Assembly: GCA_039793685.1 (NCBI GenBank) | Contig: JBDRAL010000078.1 | Span: 14,006-78,005 of the forward strand | DNA length: 64,000 nucleotides | Reading direction: 5' to 3' | DNA from: JAAFHI01 sp039793685 | Lineage (GTDB): Bacteria; Acidobacteriota; Blastocatellia; Chloracidobacteriales; Chloracidobacteriaceae | Shown: one piece after another, positions 8,621 to 16,513 of the stretch | How the letters are laid out: every line of letters begins with the position of its first letter | How positions within the stretch are numbered: position 1 is the stretch's first letter | Program-made: the position numbers and the translations under genes | The notes under the pieces: model-generated | The model's database searches: none | The model's input: the letters and a program-made list of their open reading frames with translations, nothing else | Told to the model about the DNA's origin: nothing

Positions 8621-8657
8621 AAACCGCCCCGACGACGTTGAATCGGCGGGGCGGTTT
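8621..8657 (-). terminator. Terminator of the lipoprotein gene
   Basis: A perfect 10-base stem (8621-8630 with 8648-8657) lies 20 bases after the stop of the lipoprotein gene. Read on the minus strand, it is followed by a T-containing run. Confidence 0.6.
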
Positions 8658-8676
8658 CGGTGCTTTTCCGTGCCGG

Positions 8677-9141
8677 TTACTTCTTGAGCGCGTCGGAATT
8701 GATCTTGTAGTTGACCAGCGAAACCTTTTCGCCTTCGACCTTGTAGACAAACGTTTCGGTCGCCTTGCCGTTAGCGTATTCCGTGTCGTAATCGAGCGTC
8801 ACGCTCGACACGCCATTGTTGGAGTTGGCGTTGAAGCCGGTCTGGTTGGCGCTTTTGTACTCGCCCATCTTGGTGTGGACCAGCGTGAAGTATTCAACCG
8901 CGGCGGCTTCTTCGGTCGATTTTTTGAATTCCGGCGCGGTCGCCGCGTAAATCTGGGCGAACTGCTGGGCGTTCAGTTGGGTGTGGAATTCTCCGACGGC
9001 CTTTTCGGCGAACGGTTTGCCCTTGGCCGCTTCGCAACCGGCGGCGAACAGGCCGCACGCGGCGATGACGGGGATGAGCATCAGTCTGATGAACAGTTTG
9101 ACGTGGTTCGGCTTTGAGTGGCCGAGAGTGGTTTTCCGCAT
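8677..9141 (-). CDS. Lipoprotein of unknown function
   Basis: 154 residues. The N-terminal signal ends in a lipobox, GLFAAGC (Cys about residue 36), so the mature protein should be lipid-anchored. The mature part resembles DUF4019/NTF2-like small secreted proteins: helices EKAVGEFHTQLNAQQFAQIY and then a strand-rich C-terminus. A clear ribosome site GGAGG sits 6 bases before the ATG. A GC-rich terminator follows. It stands alone between gaps of about 160 bases. Confidence 0.7.
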   Translation of the reverse strand: MRKTTLGHSKPNHVKLFIRLMLIPVIAACGLFAAGCEAAKGKPFAEKAVGEFHTQLNAQQFAQIYAATAPEFKKSTEEAAAVEYFTLVHTKMGEYKSANQTGFNANSNNGVSSVTLDYDTEYANGKATETFVYKVEGEKVSLVNYKINSDALKK

Positions 9142-9307
9142 GTCATTCCTCCAAGAATGCTGTCGTCACCGTGGATGCGGGCAAGGCATATCCGGAGATT
9201 CCCGGCGCGAGCGCAAGCGGTTCGACAATCAGGGGCTGGATAAATTTGTGGTGAAGCTGACGGAAGTCTACAGGTAAAGACGGCTGATATGAAATTTTTC
9301 TCACGTT

Positions 9308-9709
9308 TTACACCCGACCGCTTTTCGGGGGCGTGGAGCGGACCTGAAACAGCCAGATGAAAAACAGGAGGGCGAAGACGAGATCGCCGCCAGCCGAGGC
9401 CGGAACCTGACCGGAAAGTGTTCCAGTCAGCCAGAACCACACGGTCAGCAGAAAGAACGCCAGTTTGCCGGATGCGGCCAGCGTGATGAACAGCCGGGCG
9501 GCGCGGCCCGTGAGGCCGGTCCAGAGGTAGGCGACGCCGAAAAGGAAGATGAACAGCCCGACGGTCGCGGCGTAGATCGGGTGTCCGTCGGACGGCCAGC
9601 CCATCGAAAGCCGAAGGTCGCGGCCCAACGGAAGAAACGCGAGCGCGCCGAGCAGGTTCATCGGCGCGGTGGCGAGCAGCGCGATTCGCATCCATTTGGG
9701 AAGGTTCAT
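9308..9709 (-). CDS. Small integral membrane protein
   Basis: 133 residues with about four hydrophobic segments (roughly 7-28, 46-64, 70-92 and 108-122) joined by short loops, ending in a basic tail. No enzymatic motif. Its ATG overlaps the stop of the secreted protein upstream by four bases, so the two are translated together. Function unknown. Confidence 0.7.
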   Translation of the reverse strand: MNLPKWMRIALLATAPMNLLGALAFLPLGRDLRLSMGWPSDGHPIYAATVGLFIFLFGVAYLWTGLTGRAARLFITLAASGKLAFFLLTVWFWLTGTLSGQVPASAGGDLVFALLFFIWLFQVRSTPPKSGRV

Positions 9710-10260
9710 GGCTTCGGCGTCTTTTTCGGCTCGACATTGGGCGTGACGCGCTTGAGCGTGAGCCGCTGAATCGCTCGCGGGCGCAACGCGACGACGCCTT
9801 TTACCGCGGGCTGGTCCTCCGCCGTGAGAATTTCTTCTTCCAGCGTGTCGCCGCGCAGTCGGGTCTGCGAAATGAGGAGAATGTTGTCGTACTTGAATGG
9901 CGAAACCAGTACGTCGCCGATCAGGCGCGCTGTCAGTTTCACGCCGTCGCCTTCGTCGATGAACAGGTCGTCCGGGTCGGTGCCGCGACAGAGTTTGTAA
10001 TCCTTCACGCCCTTGACCGTGCCGCCTTCCGAGTAGGTCGTTTTCCACGGCGTGCAGGTGTTGTCGGCGGTCGGAAACGGTCCGATTTCCATCGTGACCT
10101 CGACCGTCGGCGCGCCGGGGCGTTGCGGGTAATTGACGAGCGTGCCGCGCCACGTCCCCGACCAGTCGGGAAGGGCCGCCGGGGTAGGCTGCGGCTTGTT
10201 TTGACTCCATCCGACCGATGAAACGGCCAGTACGCAGGCGATCCAGATGACGAATTTCAT
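9706..10260 (-). CDS. Secreted hypothetical protein
   Basis: 184 residues with a signal peptide (MKFVIWIACVLAVSSVGWSQ). The mature part opens DWSGTWRGTLVNYP, a pattern common in small secreted beta-barrel proteins (lipocalin/DUF-type), and continues as strands to a Lys/Pro tail. The ATG at 10260 is preferred over the upstream TTG; AAGGG lies about 11 bases before it. Coupled to the membrane protein gene downstream. Confidence 0.65.
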   Translation of the reverse strand: MKFVIWIACVLAVSSVGWSQNKPQPTPAALPDWSGTWRGTLVNYPQRPGAPTVEVTMEIGPFPTADNTCTPWKTTYSEGGTVKGVKDYKLCRGTDPDDLFIDEGDGVKLTARLIGDVLVSPFKYDNILLISQTRLRGDTLEEEILTAEDQPAVKGVVALRPRAIQRLTLKRVTPNVEPKKTPKP

Positions 10261-10294
10261 TCGATTCAATCCCTTTTGAAATGGAGAACATCGT

Positions 10295-11188
10295 TTACAG
10301 TCCGATGATTTTCAGAAACGGCTCGACGAGCAGCGGCGACGGGCCGATCACGGCGAAGAGCGTCCATGCGCGCGCGACCGCGACCGGCCACGCACGCGGG
10401 CGCAGGCGCAACTCCGCGATGGCGATTGCGCCGTGGAGGACAAAGTAGGACGCCATCGACAGTGCAGCCTTGAGGTCGAGCGGGACGACAATCAGCCAGA
10501 AATGAATCGCCGCGCTGGCGAAAAACGTGGCGAGCAATCCAAACTTCGGCCAGCCGCGCCGGTTGAACGGTTGAAAAACGTAGCGTCCGAGCCATTCGCT
10601 CACGAGCCGGTTCCAGCGGACGCCCCAGAATTCGCGGACCGTCCGGGAGAGAATCGGCCTTCGCTGGTTGTGCGGGACGTCGAGTCCGGCCAGCGCGTAG
10701 AAAAACCGGTGAAGCTGGCAGACGAAATCCATCAGCCCGTGAAAGAGCGCGAGGGCGCAGAACATCCGCAGAAAAACGCCGGTCCAGCCCGCCGCCGCGC
10801 CGTGGCGAACCTGAAGCAGGCCGACGACCGACAGCACGCACAGCAGCGCCCAGCCGAGCAGAACCGCGAACAGCGACAGCGGGAAACGGGGCGGCGGCGT
10901 CCGCGCCCGATCCACATGAAAAAGCGCGAAGTAGTGCCAGACGCGGCGCGCGGGCGGAAAGGTGTCCGGCGCGGAGGCGATTTGAGCCGCTTTCAAAAAC
11001 GCAATCAGGATGAGTTGCGCCAGCACTACGCGCAGCAGCGGATGCGGCGGGGCAATCAGCGCCAGCCCGCACCCCAGCATGATGAACAGCGCCGCCAGGC
11101 CACGACGAAACGGCGTCGCGCCGACCACGAGGACGGCCATCGTTGAAACAATGACCTGCGCGTAAATCCATCCGGTCGCGATGAGCAT
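10295..11188 (-). CDS. Wax-synthase/MBOAT-like membrane acyltransferase
   Basis: 297 residues, multi-pass. The segment EFWGVRWNRLVSEWLGRYVFQPF (about residues 188-210), followed by ATFFASAAIHFWLIV with a histidine in a hydrophobic helix, matches the wax synthase-type branch of MBOAT acyltransferases. These transfer fatty acyl groups to alcohols at the membrane. Plant wax synthases have the same FWGRRWN and SGxxHE pattern; here the Glu after His is Phe. The substrate cannot be told from the sequence. It lies 34 bases upstream of the secreted protein on the same strand. Confidence 0.75.
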   Translation of the reverse strand: MLIATGWIYAQVIVSTMAVLVVGATPFRRGLAALFIMLGCGLALIAPPHPLLRVVLAQLILIAFLKAAQIASAPDTFPPARRVWHYFALFHVDRARTPPPRFPLSLFAVLLGWALLCVLSVVGLLQVRHGAAAGWTGVFLRMFCALALFHGLMDFVCQLHRFFYALAGLDVPHNQRRPILSRTVREFWGVRWNRLVSEWLGRYVFQPFNRRGWPKFGLLATFFASAAIHFWLIVVPLDLKAALSMASYFVLHGAIAIAELRLRPRAWPVAVARAWTLFAVIGPSPLLVEPFLKIIGL

Positions 11189-11233
11189 CGCCCGAATTTC
11201 AACTTTTTCGAGGGAATCGCGGGGGACAATTAT

Positions 11234-11596
11234 TTATTCGGATGTTTTCGGCGTTTCGTAGAACTGAAAACACACACCCGACGGCGCGACGATGTGAAAC
11301 TCGCGCCTTCCCCAGAATTTTACTTCAAGCGGCCCGACTTCCGCCGGAATCGTTCGAAATTCCTCGTAGAGCGTGTCGAGGTCAGACACGCCGATGCTGA
11401 AACTCGAATTCTCGAACCAGTGCTGATCCCGGCTGCCGAACAGGTTGAACGACACGTTCCCGCGCGCCACGCCGGCCATCGCGCCGTTGCGCCAGAGGAT
11501 GGTAAAGCCGAGATGCTCGACGTAGAACTTGAGGTCCGCGTCGAAATCGGGACCGGCGGGAACGAGCGGGGTCACACTGTCGAAGGTTGGTTTCAT
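11234..11596 (-). CDS. VOC-family (glyoxalase-fold) protein
   Basis: 120 residues: two beta-alpha-beta-beta-beta units typical of the vicinal oxygen chelate fold, with LKFYVEHLGFTILWRNG near the start and FHIVAPSGVCFQFYE at the end. This class includes bleomycin-binding proteins, glyoxalase I and dioxygenases. The first unit lacks an obvious metal His and the second has a Glu in FYE, so a catalytic role is uncertain. Confidence 0.8.
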   Translation of the reverse strand: MKPTFDSVTPLVPAGPDFDADLKFYVEHLGFTILWRNGAMAGVARGNVSFNLFGSRDQHWFENSSFSIGVSDLDTLYEEFRTIPAEVGPLEVKFWGRREFHIVAPSGVCFQFYETPKTSE

Positions 11597-11644
11597 GCGG
11601 GTTTCCTTTTTCGGAAGTACACAGTGGGAACACAGGGCAGGATG

Positions 11645-12244
11645 TTACCGAAAGAGCCACATCACCAACAGCCTGCCGAGAACCGTCGCGATGATGATGA
11701 GCGTGATGTTGACCAGAAGCCGGATGAGTCCCTTTCTGGCTGTCCGCCGATACTCGCGCCATTCGGCTTCCGCCTTCCCTCCGGTTCTCAAATACGTTTC
11801 GAATGCGTCCATCTCGACATCGAAGAAGGCCCGGTTTTCAGACGTGATCAATTGAAACCGTGTATCGACCTGAAGCGTGCAGGTGATGGTCCGCGTTTCA
11901 GGGTGGTCGGTCAGTGTCAACTTCGAACTCAGCTTGCGCATGTCGAAGGTGACGAGATTCCAGAGAATGTGGCCGCGTCCGCCGTACGCCTGAGCGTCGG
12001 TCACTGCTTCAAACCGGATGCCCCGCTCCGTCCAGAACGCGACCGCCCGTGACAGAACATCCCCGTCTCTTTTTGACGGATAGGAAATCTCGTGGTGAAG
12101 GTGCAAGAGATCCTGCCGAATTTCGGCATCGGAAAGAATCGGGGCGAATTGCGTCTCGCGAGTACGGGGATCGTTTTGTTTCAGGGTGGGCATCTTCTGT
12201 TCCAGGGGATCGAAATCGGGACCGGTTGCGCGTTTTTTCTTCAC
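11645..12244 (-). CDS. C-tail-anchored hypothetical protein
   Basis: 199 residues. A soluble N-terminal part is followed by one hydrophobic segment at the very C-terminus (about 173-197), so it could be a tail-anchored membrane protein. The start is uncertain: I use the GTG at 12244, but an ATG at 12193 (MPTLKQ) is possible. The central strands (FEAVTDAQAYGGRGHILWNLVTFDM) show no motif I recognise. Confidence 0.55.
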   Translation of the reverse strand: MKKKRATGPDFDPLEQKMPTLKQNDPRTRETQFAPILSDAEIRQDLLHLHHEISYPSKRDGDVLSRAVAFWTERGIRFEAVTDAQAYGGRGHILWNLVTFDMRKLSSKLTLTDHPETRTITCTLQVDTRFQLITSENRAFFDVEMDAFETYLRTGGKAEAEWREYRRTARKGLIRLLVNITLIIIATVLGRLLVMWLFR

Positions 12245-12301
12245 TCAGGTCGACCCGGCAACTCCTCTCCCGCCGAATCGGTTCGGGGTGGTCAGTCTTT
12301 T

Positions 12302-12430
12302 CTACGGCAGGCCGAAGACCCGGATGTAGTCATCCCACATGCGGTCGGCGTATTCGAGCGCGAACCGCTCGGCGTATCGCTCGCCGCGAGCGGCCCCATA
12401 CTTCGATTTGGTTGTGATGCGGTCGATCAG
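12302..12430 (-). other. Possible remnant coding fragment downstream of trmL
   Basis: Directly after the trmL stop, another minus-strand frame continues for about 42 codons with normal high-GC codon use. It ends in MWDDYIRVFGLP and a stop at 12302. The frame extends a few codons back into trmL but has no ATG, GTG or TTG before an upstream stop. It may be the 3' end of a decayed gene or a small protein started at CTG or at the late ATG. Weakly supported. Confidence 0.25.
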
Positions 12431-12885
12431 GAAAGGCCGACGAATTTCGTCTGCCGCAGGGCTTCATACAAAACCAGCGCGGCGCAGTTTGAAAGATTCA
12501 ACGACCGGATGTCGCTCGCCATCGGAATCCGGACGACCGAATCGGCGAATTCTTCAAGCAATGTTTGGGGAAGCCCCTTCGTCTCGCGTCCGAAGACGAG
12601 AAAGTCGTCCGGGCGGTATGAAACTTCCGTGTAGTTCCGCTTTCCCGTGGTCTCGATGAAGAAAAACCTGCCGTCCGGATTGGCCGTCCGCAGTTCGTCG
12701 AAGTTCCGCCACTCGCGCAGGTCGAGCAGGTGCCAGTAATCCAGCCCGGCGCGTTTGATCGCGCGTTCGTCAATCGAAAACCCGAGCGGATGAACGAGAT
12801 GCAGCGTCGTGCCGGTACACACGCAGGTCCGCGCGATGTTGCCCGTGTTGACGTGAATTTCGGGTTCGACGAGAACGACGTTCAT
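12427..12885 (-). CDS. trmL: tRNA (cytidine(34)-2'-O)-methyltransferase
   Basis: 152 residues, the usual size for TrmL, the SpoU/SPOUT enzyme that methylates the wobble ribose of certain leucine tRNAs with S-adenosylmethionine. Family marks: MNVVLVEPEIHVNTGNIARTC at the start, LVFGRETKGLP (about 96-106), IPMASDIRSLNLSNCAALVLYE (about 120-141) forming the trefoil-knot cofactor site. No Shine-Dalgarno sequence precedes the ATG; instead a GTCTGGAG-type repeat array begins a few bases upstream. Confidence 0.93.
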   Translation of the reverse strand: MNVVLVEPEIHVNTGNIARTCVCTGTTLHLVHPLGFSIDERAIKRAGLDYWHLLDLREWRNFDELRTANPDGRFFFIETTGKRNYTEVSYRPDDFLVFGRETKGLPQTLLEEFADSVVRIPMASDIRSLNLSNCAALVLYEALRQTKFVGLS

Positions 12886-12890
12886 AAAAA

Positions 12891-12955
12891 GTCTTGGAGT
12901 CTGGAGTCGAGAGTCTGAAGTCAAAGCCGGCTCTCGACTCCGGACTCCCGACTTC
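12891..12955. repeat. Short tandem repeat locus with inverted arm
   Basis: Left units GGAGTCT/GGAGTCG at 12894-12920; right units CTCGACTCCGGACTCCC at 12931-12952 are their reverse complement. It occupies the whole gap between the AIM24 gene and trmL and ends within 10 bases of the trmL start. Confidence 0.75.
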
Positions 12956-12956
12956 C

Positions 12957-13754
12957 TCAATTCCGGTCTCCCCCGAAGATGCCCCCGACAATGTCGCCGA
13001 CGGCGTTTCCGCCCGATCCGCTGCTTGACGGAGTGGGAAGTCCGGCGGCGATGCGTCCGATGAGGCGGCTGAACGGCAGGGTCTGGAGCATGACGTGGCC
13101 GGGACCGGTCAGCGTGGCGAGGAACAGACCTTCGCCGCCGAACAGGGCGTTCTTGAAGCCGCCGACGAACTGAATGTCGAAATTGACCGACGGCTGGAAG
13201 GCGACGACGCAGCCGGTATCCACCCGGAGAACTTCGCCCGGTTGAAGCTGGTGCGAAATGATCGCCCCGCCCGCGTGCAGAAACGCCAGCCCGTCGCCCT
13301 GAAGGCGTTGGAGGATGAAGCCTTCGCCGCCGAAGAAGCCCGCGCCGAGGCGTTTCTGGAAGCCGACGCTGATTTCCGTCCCGCGCGCGGCGCAGAGAAA
13401 GGAATCCTTCTGGCACATGATTTCGCCGCCGTAGTTTTTCAGATCGACGGGGATGATCTTGCCGGGATACGGCGCGGCGAACGCCACGTCGGCGCGGCCC
13501 TGTCCCTGATTGGTGAAGGTCGTGATGAAAAAGCCCGCGCCGCTGAAGACGCGGCCGACGGCCCGCATGAAGTTTCCGAAGAACCCCTGCGACTGGTCGG
13601 TGGACATGGTCGTCTGCATCTGGACGCCGCCCGTCATGTAGAGCATCACGCCGGCCTCGGCGAGAACCTGTTCGTTCGGATCGAGCGTGATGATGACTCC
13701 CTGAAGGTCGTCCCCGACGATTTTGTAGTCGATCACGTCAGAGCGTTGCGTCAT
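12957..13754 (-). CDS. AIM24/TIGR00266 family protein
   Basis: 265 residues. Repeated beta-helical turns with many glycines (GGEIMCQKDSFLCAARGTEISVGF, GEGFILQRLQGDGLAFLHAGG, GEVLRVDTGCVVAF, GGEGLFLATLTGPG) match the AIM24 (former DUF124) family, a trimeric single-stranded beta-prism of unknown role. The C-terminal 30 residues are a Gly/Ser-rich tail. No signal peptide. The proper name beyond the family is not known. Confidence 0.9.
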   Translation of the reverse strand: MTQRSDVIDYKIVGDDLQGVIITLDPNEQVLAEAGVMLYMTGGVQMQTTMSTDQSQGFFGNFMRAVGRVFSGAGFFITTFTNQGQGRADVAFAAPYPGKIIPVDLKNYGGEIMCQKDSFLCAARGTEISVGFQKRLGAGFFGGEGFILQRLQGDGLAFLHAGGAIISHQLQPGEVLRVDTGCVVAFQPSVNFDIQFVGGFKNALFGGEGLFLATLTGPGHVMLQTLPFSRLIGRIAAGLPTPSSSGSGGNAVGDIVGGIFGGDRN

Positions 13755-13807
13755 TGCGGCTTCTCCTTCTTGAAAACAATTTTGAATGAATGCGGATGGT
13801 GTATCTA

Positions 13808-13858
13808 AAAACTACTAACGACTAACTGCTGACTACTGGCCACTGACTACTGACCGCT
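13808..13858. repeat. Short tandem repeat tract
   Basis: Degenerate units CTACTAACGACTAACTG and CTGACTACTGGC fill the gap between the M16 peptidase and AIM24 genes up to the M16 stop codon. Similar in unit to the tract at 16471. Confidence 0.6.
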
Positions 13859-15305
13859 AATTCCCGATCAGGTCCTTTTCGCCGAGGCGGGCGACGCGCT
13901 GGGCGTCGTCGGAGAGAATCGCGACGGCGATGTGGGGTTTGCCCTGAATGTACTGTTTGACGTAGCGCTGAATGTCGGCGCGCGACGTTTTCCGGAGGTT
14001 CGGCAGGTAGCCCCGGAAGTAGTCCAGCCCGGTCGAGGCCCACCAGAAGCTGAGCGTATGAACGTGTTCGCTCGGTTTCTCGCGCGAGTAGAGGTCGTCG
14101 GCTTCGAGCAGTGACTTGGCGGTTTCGAGCTGTTCGTCGGTGAAGTAGTCGGGGTCGGCGAAATGTGAGATTTCGTTGTAAATCGCCTTCATCGCCGCCT
14201 GCGCCTTTTCGGGCGTCGTCTGGGCGGTGAGCGTAATCGGGCCGACGTTGCGCTGCGTGTAGTAGGTGATGTCAACCGCGTTGGTCAGCCCCGAATCGGC
14301 GAGCGCGCGCTGGAAGCGGGAATTCGGCTGGCGAAGGATGAAGGAAAAGACATCCGCCGCGTAGGTGGAGGCGTTGTCCTTGCCGATGGACGGCCCGTGC
14401 CAGCCGATTTGAATGACCACCGTCTGGATCGGCTGGGTGACAACCTTGCCCTCGCTTTTCGCGAGCGGCGGATGTTCGACCATCGGAAACTTCACGAACG
14501 GATCTTCGGTGCGCTCCCACGAACCGAAATACTGCTCGACGAGCTTGAACGCCTCCTCGGGAACCACGTCGCCGGTCAGGACGATTGCCGAGTTGTTCGG
14601 TACATAGTAGCGGTGCTGGATCAGCCGCATCATGTCGGTCGTCGCCGTCGTCACGGTCTGCCGGTTTCCGAGCGGATTCTTGCGGCTGGTGTACTTCGAG
14701 AACATCCGCTGGGTCATCTCGTTCTGGAGATAGAAAAACGGATTCGATTCGTTACGGTCGATTTCGCCGATGACGACTTCCTTCTCCCGCCGGAATTCCT
14801 CTTCGTCGAACAGCGGATAGAGCGTCGCGTCGCTCATGAACCGCACCGCCGTCGGCAGGTTCCGGCTGAGCGTCGTGTAGTGGTAGTTGACCAGTTCCTC
14901 GCGCGTCGAGCCGTTGTAGATGATGCCCATTTCGCCGATGTCGCGCAGGTAGGCGTCCTGATTCTTCGTCGCCCGGTTCGACTTGAAGAACATGTGTTCA
15001 TAAAGGTGCGAAAGGCCGTTGAGTTCGGGCGGCTCGGTGTAGGAGCCGTTCTTGCAGGCCAGTTCGATGGTCACGATCGGGACCGAATGGTCTTCGTAGA
15101 CGATGACTTCCAGCCCGTTCGGCAGAATGCGGTTGACCAGCTTTTCGGCGGAGGACGGTTGTCCCGGCGTCGGTTTCTCGGCGGGGGCCGGCGGGCGCGG
15201 CGCGGGCTTGCGTCCGGCGCGCTGCGGGGCGGCGGCGGAAACCGAGGTAATGCCGAAGGCGAGCGCGAGCGCGGCGACGGAGAGACGGAAGACGGAATTC
15301 TTCAT
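13857..15305 (-). CDS. Secreted M16 (pitrilysin-type) zinc peptidase
   Basis: 482 residues with a signal peptide (MKNSVFRLSVAALALAFG, cleaved near SAAA) and a Pro-rich linker to about residue 50. The inverted zinc motif HLYEH is at residues 100-104, with the third ligand expected at Glu181 in VVIGEID, so the catalytic set looks complete. A second M16_C-type domain follows from about 225. Such proteins are periplasmic metallopeptidases, often paired with an inactive homologue, but no partner is adjacent here. The ATG at 15305 is chosen because the signal peptide begins there. Confidence 0.9.
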   Translation of the reverse strand: MKNSVFRLSVAALALAFGITSVSAAAPQRAGRKPAPRPPAPAEKPTPGQPSSAEKLVNRILPNGLEVIVYEDHSVPIVTIELACKNGSYTEPPELNGLSHLYEHMFFKSNRATKNQDAYLRDIGEMGIIYNGSTREELVNYHYTTLSRNLPTAVRFMSDATLYPLFDEEEFRREKEVVIGEIDRNESNPFFYLQNEMTQRMFSKYTSRKNPLGNRQTVTTATTDMMRLIQHRYYVPNNSAIVLTGDVVPEEAFKLVEQYFGSWERTEDPFVKFPMVEHPPLAKSEGKVVTQPIQTVVIQIGWHGPSIGKDNASTYAADVFSFILRQPNSRFQRALADSGLTNAVDITYYTQRNVGPITLTAQTTPEKAQAAMKAIYNEISHFADPDYFTDEQLETAKSLLEADDLYSREKPSEHVHTLSFWWASTGLDYFRGYLPNLRKTSRADIQRYVKQYIQGKPHIAVAILSDDAQRVARLGEKDLIGN

Positions 15306-15482
15306 AGGGCCAGGTTCTCGAAGGAAAATGAAACCGGAATGGCGTTTCGGACGGCGCAGTTTTGCCGAAAACGGCCAATCGTACAACGTGACAGCGCGCC
15401 GCCGCTCGGCTACCGTTACCGTGCCTTGTTTCCATACCCCGGCCGTCAGGGCCGGGCATCATCATTCAGAGGAATCATCGTC

Positions 15483-16088
15483 ATGCCGAATCTCGTGCTG
15501 ATCCGCCACGGGGAATCCCAGTGGAATCTCGAAAACCGCTTCACCGGCTGGGAGGATGTGCCGCTGTCGCCCAAGGGCGAGGGCGAAGCGCGCGCCGCCG
15601 GGGAAAAACTCGCGGGGATGACTTTCGACCATCTCTTTACGTCCGTGCTTCAGCGGGCGATCAACACCGCCGCGCTGGCGGGCGAAACCGCCGGATTCGG
15701 CGAACTGCCGACGACGCGCGACGTGGCGCTCAACGAACGCCACTACGGCGACCTTCAGGGGTTGAACAAGGCCGAAACGGCCAAGCAGTACGGTGACGAA
15801 CAGGTGAAAATCTGGCGGCGGAGCTACGACATCAAGCCGCCGAACGGCGAAAGCCTCGCCGACACCGCCGCGCGGGTGCTGCCCTACTATGAAGCCAACA
15901 TCGCGCCGCTGCTGCGCGACGGCAAGAACGTCCTCGTCGTCGCCCACGGCAACAGCCTCCGCTCGCTCGTCATGCACCTCGACAAGCTCACGCGCGAGGA
16001 AGTGCTCGAACTCAACATCCCGACCGGCGCGCCGTTGCTCTACGAACTCGACGCCGACGGCAATGTGCTTTCCAAGCGGTATCTGTAA
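15483..16088 (+). CDS. gpmA: 2,3-bisphosphoglycerate-dependent phosphoglycerate mutase
   Basis: 201 residues. The phosphohistidine motif LIRHGES has His9; ENRFTGWEDVPLS and LNERHYGDLQGLNK follow, and the second active-site His is in VVAHGNSLR. This is the dPGM that interconverts 3- and 2-phosphoglycerate in glycolysis. It is the shorter form, without the insert of E. coli GpmA (250 residues). The ATG at 15483 has AGAGGA 9 bases upstream; it is divergent from the M16 gene across 177 bases. Confidence 0.95.
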   Translation: MPNLVLIRHGESQWNLENRFTGWEDVPLSPKGEGEARAAGEKLAGMTFDHLFTSVLQRAINTAALAGETAGFGELPTTRDVALNERHYGDLQGLNKAETAKQYGDEQVKIWRRSYDIKPPNGESLADTAARVLPYYEANIAPLLRDGKNVLVVAHGNSLRSLVMHLDKLTREEVLELNIPTGAPLLYELDADGNVLSKRYL

Positions 16089-16101
16089 AGATGGATTGAA
16101 G

Positions 16102-16200
16102 GCATCCCGGCAGGGATGCCCGCATGTCGCCGGTGGTGAAGCGAACGTTGAAGAAATGCCCAGTCGAAGCGGTATTTGTAGTGACGAACAAAGGCATCCC
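16102..16200. repeat. 99-base direct repeat, copy 1
   Basis: By eye identical to 16289-16387. It begins with a hairpin, GGCATCCC ggca GGGATGCC (16101-16120), and ends entering a second one (16193-16212). It fills the gap after gpmA. Confidence 0.85.
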
Positions 16201-16397
16201 AGCAGGGATGCCGAGAAATTAGCCGGTGGTCAGGCGCACGCCGAAGGCGTCGCCGCCACCACCGGGAGACACGTCGAAAAATAAATCCGCATCCCGGCAG
16301 GGATGCCCGCATGTCGCCGGTGGTGAAGCGAACGTTGAAGAAATGCCCAGTCGAAGCGGTATTTGTAGTGACGAACAAAGGCATCCCTCCGGGATGC
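16193..16397. repeat. Further REP-like GCATCCC/GGGATGC hairpins
   Basis: Besides the one at 16101, hairpins with GCATCCC/GGGATGC arms occur at 16193-16212, 16289-16306 and 16381-16397. Between the two long copies (16213-16280) lies unique sequence with another GC-rich palindromic stretch. The 425-base gap 16089-16513 thus holds only repeats; I see no gene in it. Confidence 0.7.
16289..16387. repeat. 99-base direct repeat, copy 2
   Basis: Identical by eye to 16102-16200, offset by 187 bases. The identity of two copies so close together suggests a recent duplication or gene conversion of a REP/BIME-like unit. Confidence 0.85.
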
Positions 16398-16470
16398 AAT
16401 GCGGCATCGCCCCTCGCTTCCCCCCAGTACCCACTGGCGCAACTGGCCCGAGGGCGGAACGTTGTAACCA

Positions 16471-16507
16471 CGAACTACTGGCCGCTGACTGCTGACTACT
16501 GACTGCT
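16471..16507. repeat. Short tandem repeat tract before EEP gene
   Basis: Units GACTGCT/GACTACT end about 7 bases before the ATG of the EEP hydrolase gene at 16514, which has no Shine-Dalgarno sequence. Confidence 0.6.
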
Positions 16508-16513
16508 TCCCCA

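Noticed and set aside
14397..15482. An in-frame extension upstream of gpmA
   Set aside because: It runs antisense through the M16 peptidase; GpmA starts at its normal N-terminus at 15483 with a good ribosome site.
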